In this document: in pieces, positions 38,537 to 48,059 of the stretch
Layout: each line of letters opens with the position of its first letter
How positions within the stretch are numbered: the first letter of the stretch is position 1
Assembly (NCBI GenBank): GCA_963666035.2
Contig: CAXXJI010000007.1
Span: 1-64,000 of the forward strand
Direction: 5' to 3'
Source: CALMFG01 sp963666035
GTDB lineage: Bacteria; Bacillota; Clostridia; Christensenellales; CALMFG01
DNA: 64,000 nucleotides
Translations under genes and position numbers: made by a program
The notes under the pieces: generated by a model
The model's input: only the letters and a program-made list of their open reading frames with translations
Database searches by the model: none
Told to the model about the DNA's origin: nothing

Positions 38537-41089
38537 ATGATTCACTTTGTTGTAAACGGAAAAGAGATCGCGACGGATAGTGAAAAAAACCTGCTTGAAT
38601 TCCTTCGGGATGATCTTGCGATCACCAGCGTTAAGGAAGGCTGTTCCACTGGAGCATGCGGAACCTGTTCGGTGCTGATTGATGGATTAAGTAAACGAGC
38701 GTGTACCCAGAAGGTACAAAAGCTTGAGGGTGTGTCCATCTTGACGGTGGATGGCTTGACCGCACGCGAAAAACAAGTGTACGCATACTGCTTTGGTGTT
38801 GCCGGTGCGGTTCAGTGCGGCTTTTGCATTCCGGGTATGGTCATCAGCGCCAAAGCGCTTTTGGATAAAAACGTAAATCCCGACGAAGCTGATATCCGCA
38901 AAGCGATCAAAGGCAATATCTGCCGTTGTACCGGCTATGTAAAGATTATCGAAGCAATTTCGCTTTCAGCCAAATATTTTAGGGAAAATATTCCCGTGCC
39001 CCAGCCGGTGGATACCGCGCTTCTCGGTGATGAAATCATTCGTCCGGACGCCGAAGCCAAGACTTTGGGAAAAGCGGTGTATGTGGATGATATCACACTG
39101 CCCGGCATGGCCTATGGCTCCGCCGTTCGCGCCCGATACCCCAGAGCCACCGTACTAAAAATCGATGCAAGCGAAGCATTGGCACACCCCGACTGTGTGG
39201 CCGTTATCACCGCCAAAGATGTTCCTGTCAACAAAACCGGCCACTTAAAAAAGGACTGGGATGTCCTCATCGCCGAAGGCGACAACACCCGATATGTGGG
39301 CGACGGTGTGGCTTTGGTGGTCTCAAGAACCAAAGAAACTCTTGAAACAATTAAAGCTTTGGTCAAGATAGAATATCAACCTTTATCGCCGCTTTCCTCG
39401 CCTGCCATGGCGCTGGCCACAGGCGCCCCGCACCTGCATGAAGGCGGCAACGTTTTAAGCGTTCAGCATTTAAAACGCGGTGAGCCTGTGGAAGATGTGT
39501 TTGCTAAAAGCGCATTTGTGGTGACCAATCATTTTTCCACACCCTTTACCGATCATGCTTTTATGGAACCCGAATGTGCTATCGGTGTGCCGCAGGGAGA
39601 AAATTTTCTGCTCTATACTGCCAGCCAGAACATCTACGATGAACGGCGGGAGATTGCGCATATTTTGGATATCGATCCTGAACGCCTACATATCGAATCC
39701 CAGACTGTGGGCGGCGGTTTTGGCGGCAAAGAGGATATGAGCGTTCAGCACCATGCGGCGCTCGCCGCGTTTATCACTGGTCTGCCCGTGAAAGTCAAAT
39801 TCTCTCGGCAAGAAAGTATTTTGGTTCACCCCAAACGCCATGCCATGGAGATTGATATGACCACGGCCTGCGACGAAAACGGTTTGATTACCGCGGTCAA
39901 GGCTGAAATTGTGTCGGATACCGGAGCATACGCCTCCTTGGGCGGCCCGGTGCTGCAACGCGCCTGTACCCATGCGGGTGGCCCCTATCACTACCCTAAT
40001 GTGGACATCAAGGGTACAGCCGTTTACACTAATAATCCGCCAGCAGGAGCTTTTCGCGGTTTTGGTGTAACGCAATCGGTTTTTGCCATCGAATCCAACC
40101 TGACCCTTCTGGCCGAAAAAGTAGGCATCAACCCACTGGAGATCCGCCTGCGTAACGCCATCCGGCCAGGGCAGTCTTTGCCAAACGGACAAATTGCCGA
40201 TGAAAGTACCGCGCTTTACGAATGTTTGGTGGCTTTGCAGCCTTATTACGATGAAAACAAAATCATGGGCCTCGCCTGCGCCTTAAAAAACAGTGGTCTC
40301 GGTGTCGGTGTTCCGGATACCGGAAGGTGCATTGTCAGCATGGAAAACGGAAAATTCCATGTCCGCACCGGTGCCGCGCGCATCGGTCAAGGCCTGGACG
40401 CTGTGATTTTAAAAATGGCCTGCCAAGCGTTGGGTGTTAAACCCAGCCAGGTCATCATTGAACAACCCAACACCCAGCGCACCCCCAACTCTGGTACCAC
40501 CACCGCATCCCGTCAGACACTATTTACCGGCGAAGCCGTCCGTGTGGCCTGCGAAAACCTGCTGGCAAGGAAAGCCGCTCGCACTTGGACGGATATGGAA
40601 GGCGAAGAAGCGTACGGCGAATACACCTGCGTTACCGACCCAATCGACAGCCAAAAAGAGCACCCGGTCAGCCATGCAGCTTATGGTTACGGTGCACAGC
40701 TGGTCTCGCTGGATGATGACGGTAATGTGGCCGACGTGATCTGCGCCTACGATGTAGGCAAAGTTATCAACCGCACCGGCGCCGAAGGCCAGGTAGAGGG
40801 CGGTGTGGCAATGGGCCTTGGGTACGCGCTCACCGAGGATTATCCTTTGATTGACAGTATACCGCAAGCCACATACGCCAAACTGCGCTTGTTCCGTGCC
40901 GACCAGACCCCGCCCATCAAAGTGCTTCTGGTGGAGGGAAGTGATAAGCTGGCCATGGCATATGGCGCAAAAGGTGTAGGAGAGCTGGCCACCATCCCGA
41001 CTGCACCTGCGGTCAGTGCAGCATACTACAAAAAAGACGGTATTTTCCGTACGAAACTACCGCTGGAAAACACACCTTACACAAAATAA
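38537..41089 (+). CDS. Fused selenium-dependent-type molybdenum hydroxylase (xanthine dehydrogenase family)
   Basis: 850 residues in one chain. The N-terminal 150 residues are the two-cluster [2Fe-2S] domain (CSTGACGTCSVL, CGFCIPG, CRCTGY); from about 165 onward is the molybdopterin domain with QTVGGGFGGKED, GAFRGFGVTQ and the catalytic-glutamate region AYGAKGVGELATIPTAP. No FAD domain is present. This fusion is the architecture of the selenium-dependent xanthine dehydrogenase family, in which a labile non-selenocysteine selenium is thought to sit at the molybdenum centre. Selenium dependence is inferred from family only. It differs from the adjacent three-subunit XdhABC, so the cell has two hydroxylases. 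The gene is divergent from the Lrp regulator. No in-frame TGA is present. Confidence 0.88.
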   Translation: MIHFVVNGKEIATDSEKNLLEFLRDDLAITSVKEGCSTGACGTCSVLIDGLSKRACTQKVQKLEGVSILTVDGLTAREKQVYAYCFGVAGAVQCGFCIPGMVISAKALLDKNVNPDEADIRKAIKGNICRCTGYVKIIEAISLSAKYFRENIPVPQPVDTALLGDEIIRPDAEAKTLGKAVYVDDITLPGMAYGSAVRARYPRATVLKIDASEALAHPDCVAVITAKDVPVNKTGHLKKDWDVLIAEGDNTRYVGDGVALVVSRTKETLETIKALVKIEYQPLSPLSSPAMALATGAPHLHEGGNVLSVQHLKRGEPVEDVFAKSAFVVTNHFSTPFTDHAFMEPECAIGVPQGENFLLYTASQNIYDERREIAHILDIDPERLHIESQTVGGGFGGKEDMSVQHHAALAAFITGLPVKVKFSRQESILVHPKRHAMEIDMTTACDENGLITAVKAEIVSDTGAYASLGGPVLQRACTHAGGPYHYPNVDIKGTAVYTNNPPAGAFRGFGVTQSVFAIESNLTLLAEKVGINPLEIRLRNAIRPGQSLPNGQIADESTALYECLVALQPYYDENKIMGLACALKNSGLGVGVPDTGRCIVSMENGKFHVRTGAARIGQGLDAVILKMACQALGVKPSQVIIEQPNTQRTPNSGTTTASRQTLFTGEAVRVACENLLARKAARTWTDMEGEEAYGEYTCVTDPIDSQKEHPVSHAAYGYGAQLVSLDDDGNVADVICAYDVGKVINRTGAEGQVEGGVAMGLGYALTEDYPLIDSIPQATYAKLRLFRADQTPPIKVLLVEGSDKLAMAYGAKGVGELATIPTAPAVSAAYYKKDGIFRTKLPLENTPYTK

Positions 41090-41161
41090 ACCTTGGCTGA
41101 TAGCAATAAAACGTTCTGATTTTTGATTCTAAATTATCATGCAATAAAGGAAAGAAAAACG

Positions 41162-41548
41162 ATGATTTTTTATGGTGTTAAAACGCTGACCGGCGGACAA
41201 AAGACACTGACCGGTTTGCCGTGTGAAAAGTGTGATAAAGATACGATTGTGCTCACCAATCATTACGCCTCCGGGCATATTTTTTGGATACCCGTGTTTG
41301 GTGTTGTGATTAAAACACTGGCTGTTTGTCCGGGCTGTAACCGAACAATGACGCTAAAACAGCTTAACAAGAAATATCATCTCGGTCTTACAGATGGTCA
41401 GATGAAGGACATCCGTTTCGAGCTTGACGGCCAGCTAAACGCTGAAAAGCGAAAAATAGTAAATCGAAGAAATACTCTTGGAAAACTTAGCTGGTATATT
41501 GTTTTGGCACTGTTTATTCTGCTCGTCATTATCTCGTTTCTTTTTTAA
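41162..41548 (+). CDS. Small zinc-ribbon membrane protein, function unknown
   Basis: 128 residues. Two CxxC pairs, CEKC near 22 and CPGC near 56, form a likely zinc ribbon; the C-terminal residues 106-126 are a single membrane helix. AAAGGAAAG selects the ATG at 41162; an in-frame ATG at 41123 lacks a ribosome site. Not recognised beyond the zinc ribbon. It follows the fused hydroxylase by 72 bp, so it may be on the same transcript. Confidence 0.6.
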   Translation: MIFYGVKTLTGGQKTLTGLPCEKCDKDTIVLTNHYASGHIFWIPVFGVVIKTLAVCPGCNRTMTLKQLNKKYHLGLTDGQMKDIRFELDGQLNAEKRKIVNRRNTLGKLSWYIVLALFILLVIISFLF

Positions 41549-41727
41549 GTTTTTTTCATACTGATATTAGACGTTCTTAAAAAAGCCGTGTTGATTCACT
41601 GTTTATCTTTCTTTTTAATAACGTTTATGATGAAAGCATGTTACTTTATCTTTAAGCATTTTGCATTGTTCAGCCTATGCATATTTGTTATAATATGTAT
41701 GAAAATACTGATGGAGGTAATGCAACC

Positions 41728-42894
41728 GTGAAATGTCCTGCATGCAACGCGAACATCCCGAAAAAGGCAGAATTCTGCCCCGAATGTGCACATCAACTAA
41801 CCCCGGAAGAAAAAGAAACCCTTCAAAAAAAAGGCAAGCTCCTTTGGTTTGTATTAGGCCCCGTGCTGGCGCTGTTTCTGGGTTTTGCGATTTTTATTTT
41901 CTTCGCCGCTTTTGTCTCCAGTTCATACGAACTGGTCGAAATAGATATCCCAAGTGAAAATATCGATTTCGGCGCAGCCATCCCCGTGGATATTTCTGTG
42001 GAAGCTGATGGGATGCTTGCCAAAACATTTGAAATTCCAGTATACATCGACAGCATACTCGTGCATACATTTGCTGTTGACTATGAGGGCGGAAAGATGG
42101 GAGAAATCACCACGATCAATCAGTCCGCAGAAATCATATGTGATGCTGCATCCGATCCAGGACAGCATACGGCTTCGATCAATGACCTGTCAGACAGTTT
42201 TAATGTTTTTACAGCGCCGATATTTACTTTCCGTAGCGATGCCGATGAGTATTACTATATCACCAACTATCCTTTTAGCGTGGATTGTATTATTGCAAAC
42301 ACAGGTGAAACCGGAGGCAATTGTGACTATACCGCTTTGTTCGATGATGAAGTCATTGATGAAGGTGCTGTAGCGATTGCTGGTCAATCCGAAAAGAAAT
42401 TTGATGTGAGTGTCAGTGCGAATACCGACGGATTTCATACATTTAAATTCGGCGGCAAAACTTATGACATGCCTTTTTATAATACGTTTCGTCCCCAAAC
42501 CGGCAAATTGATGGAAAACACGGTTAAGGGTTATGGCTATATTGATTTTGACAACCAGACTGCCAACGATATGGTCGTTTACATCACCCCGTCTGATGAT
42601 AGTTCAACTGCAGTGGTTGCGCGCTATATCCGTGCAGGTGAAAAGCATAAGATTGACTCTATTGTCCATGGCGAATATGATATTTATATTCAAATCGGAA
42701 ATGAGTTTGTTCCCAAATATAATGAGTTCTATTTCGATCAAAAAACCTATTTTTTTGCCAGTTTTGAATTGAATACCAATGTGGTGAACGGTGCGGGCGT
42801 GATTTACTATATCCCAATCAAGATGACGCAATCAGAATTTGATTCGCGTAAATACCCCGTTGATTTTATACCTTTAATTCCCGACAATATGTAA
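41728..42894 (+). CDS. Zinc-ribbon membrane protein with extracytoplasmic domain
   Basis: 388 residues from a GTG start at 41728 with GGAGG 11 nt upstream. The N-terminus CPACNANIPKKAEFCPEC is a zinc ribbon, followed by one transmembrane helix near 40-62 and about 320 residues outside, rich in aspartate and beta-strand-like segments. The layout resembles TcaA/YvbJ-like proteins of Firmicutes. Its function is unknown. A strong terminator follows. Genes at 46-49.6 kb also encode exported beta-rich proteins. Confidence 0.72.
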   Translation: MKCPACNANIPKKAEFCPECAHQLTPEEKETLQKKGKLLWFVLGPVLALFLGFAIFIFFAAFVSSSYELVEIDIPSENIDFGAAIPVDISVEADGMLAKTFEIPVYIDSILVHTFAVDYEGGKMGEITTINQSAEIICDAASDPGQHTASINDLSDSFNVFTAPIFTFRSDADEYYYITNYPFSVDCIIANTGETGGNCDYTALFDDEVIDEGAVAIAGQSEKKFDVSVSANTDGFHTFKFGGKTYDMPFYNTFRPQTGKLMENTVKGYGYIDFDNQTANDMVVYITPSDDSSTAVVARYIRAGEKHKIDSIVHGEYDIYIQIGNEFVPKYNEFYFDQKTYFFASFELNTNVVNGAGVIYYIPIKMTQSEFDSRKYPVDFIPLIPDNM

Positions 42895-42910
42895 AACATT
42901 GTGCTTCAAA

Positions 42911-42946
42911 GGGGCTTATTCACTAAGCCCCTTATTTGTTTTATTT
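42911..42946 (+). terminator. Terminator between convergent genes
   Basis: 8-bp stem GGGGCTTA/TAAGCCCC with a 5-base loop and a T-rich run on the plus strand. The stem overlaps the last codons and stop of the convergent GGDEF/EAL gene. Confidence 0.8.
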
Positions 42947-45900
42947 TTTCGATTAAATTCCCGTATAAATCGCTCCACATCCCTGGCAGGCAGTGGTTTT
43001 GAAAAATAGAATCCCTGAATCAAATGAAAGCCCAACGCTTGCATCGTCTTTAGCTGCTGCTCCGTCTCCACACCTTCCACGATGCTCTGTTTATCAAGGC
43101 CGCTGATAATTGACTTAATCATCTTAATAATTTCTTTTGAAACAAAGCTTTCTTCGAAATTTGAAACAAAAAACTTATCAATTTTAATAATATCAAACCC
43201 CACTTTTTCCAGCATGGCAAGCGAAGAGTACTCCATCCCAAAGTCATCCAATGCGAGCTTGAATCCATGATTTCGAAGCGCCTTAATATTTGTTCTCACA
43301 GTTTCAACGACATGCAAAAGCGTTGTCTCGGTAATCTCAAAAATTAAGCGGTCTGGCTGAATTCCCACCACATCAGCCACTTCAATTAAATAATCGGCAA
43401 ATTGCTCATCCACCAACTGTCGGGCTGAAAGATTGATGGAGAGGTTCAGCCAAGGATGTTTACGATGCCATTTTTTTAGTTGTAGCAATGTCATTCTGTA
43501 TAATGAATTAAAAATATAAGTGATTTCTCCACTGGTTTCGGCCACGTGGATAAATTCGGAAGGCATCAGCATGCCATATGCGGGATGCTTCCATCGAAGC
43601 AGCGCTTCCATCTGTACCACTCTATCATTCTTTAGATCCACGACCGGATGGTAATGCATAACAAACTCGTCATTTTTAATGGCCATACGGATATCATACA
43701 GTAACTGATGCGAGCGGTAGTATTGCTTGGTGACTTCACCATTAAAAAGAACAAACCGGTTTTTCCCTACTTCTTTGGCCTGCAGCATCGCGATATCCGA
43801 GTAATTGATCAGCATATCAATATTTTCTGTATCCTCCGGATAGAAAACAACTCCGGCAGACATACTGATATCGATATCATGATCGTTTGGCATCACCATA
43901 GCGCTGCTGAAAAAATTGATCAACTTGGATGTCAGATCGATCACTTCCTGTTTGTTTTCGAAATTCGGAATAAATATGAAAAACTCGTCGCCCGCCAAAC
44001 GTGCGCATTTTCCCATGTCACCGACCCGTGCTTTTAGCGTTTGTGCAATGGAAATGAGCAGCATATCGCCCATGGCGTGCCCGAAAACATCATTGGTCGC
44101 CTTAAAATTATCAATATCCAACGTGATCGCTGCCGCTTTTTTCATCCGTCCGCTTGCCGCTGCTGTTTGCATCAATTCAACAATACGCTTACGGTTATAT
44201 AATCCGGTCAGCTCATCATGATACGCTAAAAATTTTAGTTTATCCTGCATCTGCTGTTCTTTTTGAATATTGATATATACACCAAGCGCACGCTTGCTTT
44301 TTCCGGTTTCATCCCACTCGGTGACATATCCACGTGATTGAAGCCAGATATACTCGCCCGCTGCCGTCATGATTCTGAATTTATCTTCGATGATAATCTT
44401 GCGCGCCGGATTGTCAGGTGTCTCTTCCTCCACTATCTTCTTAAGATCATCCGGATGTATCCATTGATTAATCATATCAAATCCGTGCTTTTCAACCGGT
44501 ACTTCTGACCGCCCCAATATTTTAAACAACATCGGACTGAAGGTGATTTTACCGGATGCTAAATCCCAATCCCAAGTGGCAATGCCCGCCACATCCAATG
44601 TCATATCAATTTTCTTTACCAACTCGTCATTTCGCATCTGATGTTCAATCACTTCGGTCACATCCCGTCCAACGCAAACAATATCTCCCTCCGTATTCAG
44701 CCCGCGTCCGTTCCACTCATACCAGCGCACGCCGGTAGATGTGATGACCCTTGCATTAAAAGATATGTCCGCACCTAAATTTTCACGGATACTATCAAAT
44801 ACCTCTTTCACTTTATCTGTTTTTACTCCATAAAATACTTTTTCCATCGCCATGCTGTTCATATATTCCACAGGAATCCCTAAAATCAGGGATGCGTTAT
44901 CCGCGATGTATGTGATTCTGTTTTGACCGTTAAATTTAATAATTAAATCCTTAACATTTTCAACCAGCATACGTATATTCACTTCGGATTCACGTATCAT
45001 GCGCTGTGCGTTGACTTTTTCAGAAATATCATTACCGACAATGATGAACGAATCTAAAACGCCATCGTCGCTGAATATGCCTTTGATATGCAGGTTAAAC
45101 CAAACATACCGATTAAGATACCCTAATCGGCATGTTGTGGTTACCACCTGCATATTTTGATCGATTTCTGTCAATTTAGAGATGAGAATATCTCTGTCAT
45201 CTTTATAAATATAATTGAACAATAATGCGCTGTTCTCTTCCAGCGTTTTAGCGATTTTTTCAAACTTTTTTGTCACGAATAGTATTTGCCCTTTGCTGTC
45301 CACCTGTATCACAATATCTGCCACATTTTCCATCAAAAAAGTCTGTTTTAATTCAATATCCTTAAGACTTTCCTGTATCTGCATCACATCCGAGATATCA
45401 GACTGTGTACCAATGACCACCTTCGGCGTTCCTCTATCCGTCCATTCGATCACTTTCCCGAGCGCTTTGATATAGGCATATTCTCCATCTGCTTTACGCA
45501 GACGAAAAATATCGCGATAAAATTCTTCTCTATTTTTTATAAAACTTGAGAATCTTTCAATCGCCTGACGTTTATCTTGGGGGTGAATCAGTTGTCCCCA
45601 TAGCTTATTCGCATTAAATCGGCTGTCCTTTACAGGATATCCCAGCGCCTGATACCATTCGTTCACCGCAATCTCGGTGTCTTCCGTCTCATATCGCCAC
45701 AGTGAAATCTGCCCGGTCTGAGATGTTAGATCCAAATATCCGCCATACAACTGCTCTTTTTCTATCCGCTCTTTCTCATTTGTAATATCTTTTAACGTAC
45801 CATATATGCCCTCTTTGGCTTGCTTAATACCCCAGGCTTGTACATATTTGACTTTCCCTGCTTTTGTTCTAAAGCCGTGTATAATATTAAAATGGTCAGT

Positions 45901-46179
45901 TTTCCCACTCTTAATCTCCAAAATCGCTGTCTCAACGATGTGTACATCTTCGGAAGGTATAATGGTAAGCAGTTTGGGCAGTGTCATGGTAATACCCGGA
46001 TCCAGCTCATATATTTTGCAGGCGATATCTGAAAAAGCAATTTCATCCGATCCCGACCTAATAAACCACACACCAATATCTCCGGCTTGATTAAAATGTA
46101 CCAGCCGCTTATAGTATTCTTCTATTGTAATGTTACCGTTTTGGATACCTTCCGGTATTTCGATCGCTTTTAAGGCCAT
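42916..46179 (-). CDS. Multi-PAS GGDEF/EAL cyclic-di-GMP signalling protein
   Basis: 1087 residues. Five PAS-type domains are stacked at about 25-130, 150-270, 280-390, 400-515 and 530-650, then a GGDEF domain (about 655-810) and an EAL domain (about 820-1075). The GGDEF active site reads AGDEF, a conservative change that many active cyclases tolerate. The EAL site is complete: EALLRW, NLSARQL, EITETT, LDDFG, IKIDK and VEGVET. It probably degrades c-di-GMP, with the GGDEF either making it or binding GTP as a regulator. No transmembrane helix is seen, so sensing is cytoplasmic. It is monocistronic. Confidence 0.92.
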   Translation of the reverse strand: MALKAIEIPEGIQNGNITIEEYYKRLVHFNQAGDIGVWFIRSGSDEIAFSDIACKIYELDPGITMTLPKLLTIIPSEDVHIVETAILEIKSGKTDHFNIIHGFRTKAGKVKYVQAWGIKQAKEGIYGTLKDITNEKERIEKEQLYGGYLDLTSQTGQISLWRYETEDTEIAVNEWYQALGYPVKDSRFNANKLWGQLIHPQDKRQAIERFSSFIKNREEFYRDIFRLRKADGEYAYIKALGKVIEWTDRGTPKVVIGTQSDISDVMQIQESLKDIELKQTFLMENVADIVIQVDSKGQILFVTKKFEKIAKTLEENSALLFNYIYKDDRDILISKLTEIDQNMQVVTTTCRLGYLNRYVWFNLHIKGIFSDDGVLDSFIIVGNDISEKVNAQRMIRESEVNIRMLVENVKDLIIKFNGQNRITYIADNASLILGIPVEYMNSMAMEKVFYGVKTDKVKEVFDSIRENLGADISFNARVITSTGVRWYEWNGRGLNTEGDIVCVGRDVTEVIEHQMRNDELVKKIDMTLDVAGIATWDWDLASGKITFSPMLFKILGRSEVPVEKHGFDMINQWIHPDDLKKIVEEETPDNPARKIIIEDKFRIMTAAGEYIWLQSRGYVTEWDETGKSKRALGVYINIQKEQQMQDKLKFLAYHDELTGLYNRKRIVELMQTAAASGRMKKAAAITLDIDNFKATNDVFGHAMGDMLLISIAQTLKARVGDMGKCARLAGDEFFIFIPNFENKQEVIDLTSKLINFFSSAMVMPNDHDIDISMSAGVVFYPEDTENIDMLINYSDIAMLQAKEVGKNRFVLFNGEVTKQYYRSHQLLYDIRMAIKNDEFVMHYHPVVDLKNDRVVQMEALLRWKHPAYGMLMPSEFIHVAETSGEITYIFNSLYRMTLLQLKKWHRKHPWLNLSINLSARQLVDEQFADYLIEVADVVGIQPDRLIFEITETTLLHVVETVRTNIKALRNHGFKLALDDFGMEYSSLAMLEKVGFDIIKIDKFFVSNFEESFVSKEIIKMIKSIISGLDKQSIVEGVETEQQLKTMQALGFHLIQGFYFSKPLPARDVERFIREFNRKNKTNKGLSE

Positions 46180-46320
46180 TCAAAGTTTTCTCCCAAATCC
46201 TGTATATGATTAATAAACCGTTTTTATTCCGTACAAACGATTTATTACAGCATAATATCCGTTATGTTTCTATTTTTGTTTGGGTTTAATAACCTTTTGA
46301 TTTCGCGTGTGTTTAAGTAA

Positions 46321-46410
46321 AAACTTCTAATCACGTTTGTCGCGATTATTGCGGTGAATACTATCTTCGCCGGATATGTGTTTTATGCATTGCCATCACT
46401 GATTACATAA
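46321..46410 (+). other. Short open stretch resembling a membrane-protein fragment
   Basis: Between two stops the plus strand reads KLLITFVAIIAVNTIFAGYV and continues with FYALPSLIT. It looks like one transmembrane helix but has no ATG or ribosome site. It could be a gene remnant or chance. The rest of 46180-46469 shows only AT-rich sequence plus the terminator below. Confidence 0.2.
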
Positions 46411-46424
46411 AAAGACTATTCATT

Positions 46425-46455
46425 AAAAAAGGCCGATCGCCTTTGCGATCAGCCT
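46425..46455 (-). terminator. Terminator of the paralogous surface-protein operon
   Basis: 10-bp stem GGCCGATCGC/GCGATCAGCC (one mismatch) with a short loop and a six-base T-run on the minus strand. Confidence 0.85.
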
Positions 46456-46469
46456 TCTTGTTCTTTTTA

Positions 46470-48059
46470 TCATTTTTTGTCTTGCTTCTCGGCCTTCAAT
46501 TCTTCTTCCGATTTTCTATTTGCATAAATCGCATACGAGATCAGTCCTGTGGCCAGTATCAGTACAAAAAAGGTTTTTAAAGCCATTTGCCAGGTGAAAA
46601 AGCGCTTTTTAACAACCAATTGATTCAGGTCACCTGGTGGTGCAACTATTATTGTGGCCGATGGCTCGGGTGTAGCCGCGCTGGACAGCGTGCTTTGTTC
46701 TGATGTGGGTGATGGTTTCTCTTCGGCTTCTTTTTCGACGGCCAGTTTTGCGACATACGTTTCAAATATACTTGGCAAATCACCGCCGATTGACTCCACA
46801 ACAAACCTAGCTACGGCTTCCTCATCAAAATCAAAGTAGTACATTCCTGGATAATACGCTCTAACACTCAGCTTCCCAGTTTTTAGGTTGTATAAATATG
46901 TGCCGCTTTCCATCTGATCTCCAAAAAACATGCCGCCCGCTTCAAAGAGGATGTACCCATCGTCCATCATTTCAACATAAAAATCAGCAGCTTCATTCAC
47001 CTCAAGTTGATATATGTGATGCGTCTTATATTGACTTTGTTTCTTTTCTTCTGAATACTCGGTATGAAACATCACATAGAAATTCTGGAGCGCGTTTTTG
47101 CTTGTGTTTTTAATCGTAACCTTATAGTTTTCCATCCCAATATTGGATGATTTAAGATCACCTTTTAAAGCTACCGCTTTCACACTGAGTTCAGGTGCTT
47201 GGTCGATAAACACATTGCGGCACATTGCACTGGCCTGCACCCCAAAATATTCACCGCCTTTTATAAACATCAGTTTCGCACTTGCACTGGATACATCAGG
47301 CCGCGGTTTACCCGATTCGATTTGTACAGAATCACTGACCACCTCAAAAACGCTTTCTCCAAGCTGCAAGCTGACCTGATGATTATAGTCCCCAAGCAAC
47401 GTCGAAAACACGGTCACATCCTCCACCGTTTCCTGGCTGATATTACTGATAGTAACCGGCAGAATCGTAAATCCCCATACATTAGTTTTTGATGAGTTTA
47501 GCTTATATTTCAGATTATAACCATCATCCATAAAATACATCTCATTAAAATTGCCGTGGATATTTAAATCAATCATATCCCGGCCGTCCCGAAGATTGGT
47601 GAGTTCAACCGTTTGCGGATAATCATTCACCGCATTAGCATATGTCGTCGGTTCCATAGTTTCCCGACCCGAATCAAAGCAATAACTGATCGTAATATCC
47701 ACATATGCTTTTCCGTTCTCGAAATACCAATCGCAGTATTCGGGTACCGAACCTTTGATATCAAAACTGATCGATTGCCCCGGCTGAAGGCTCAACCTGT
47801 CATCATCCAAAAAATCAAATTCATTACCAAGACTGTCTGATCCATAAAAAATCGTGTTCCGATAGACTGAACGATTATAAATTGTTACCGTATAGGAGAT
47901 GTCCCCGCCTATTTCGGCAGTCTTACTATGCAGTTTTATCAAATAGCTCACGTCGTTATCCACATCAAAAAACGTGGCTGAATTGGCGGAAGCCCCAATC
48001 GGTAATAAACCCACCATTAAAATTGCAAAAATCAGTATCCCTTTAAATGCTTTTTTCAT
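46470..48059 (-). CDS. Surface protein with signal peptide and C-terminal membrane anchor, paralogue 2
   Basis: 529 residues. A signal peptide ends at GASA/NSATFF (about 25). About 410 residues of exported beta-rich sequence follow, then a Pro/Ser/Thr linker (SPTSEQSTLSSAATPEPSAT) and a single C-terminal membrane helix near 493-512 with a basic cytoplasmic tail. Shared blocks with the upstream paralogue include NSATFFDVxNDVSY, CDWYxENGK, LNSSKTN, CRNxFIDQxPE and IGGDLPxxFExY. Its ATG overlaps the end of the upstream gene by 17 bp, implying coupling. I do not recognise the family. A role in envelope structure or sensing is possible but unproven. Confidence 0.72.
   Translation of the reverse strand: MKKAFKGILIFAILMVGLLPIGASANSATFFDVDNDVSYLIKLHSKTAEIGGDISYTVTIYNRSVYRNTIFYGSDSLGNEFDFLDDDRLSLQPGQSISFDIKGSVPEYCDWYFENGKAYVDITISYCFDSGRETMEPTTYANAVNDYPQTVELTNLRDGRDMIDLNIHGNFNEMYFMDDGYNLKYKLNSSKTNVWGFTILPVTISNISQETVEDVTVFSTLLGDYNHQVSLQLGESVFEVVSDSVQIESGKPRPDVSSASAKLMFIKGGEYFGVQASAMCRNVFIDQAPELSVKAVALKGDLKSSNIGMENYKVTIKNTSKNALQNFYVMFHTEYSEEKKQSQYKTHHIYQLEVNEAADFYVEMMDDGYILFEAGGMFFGDQMESGTYLYNLKTGKLSVRAYYPGMYYFDFDEEAVARFVVESIGGDLPSIFETYVAKLAVEKEAEEKPSPTSEQSTLSSAATPEPSATIIVAPPGDLNQLVVKKRFFTWQMALKTFFVLILATGLISYAIYANRKSEEELKAEKQDKK

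Noticed and set aside
46230..46237. Third copy of CGTACAAA upstream of the GGDEF/EAL gene
   Set aside because: A single octamer is expected about twice by chance in a window this size on both strands; it is not paired or placed like the two near 38.5 kb.
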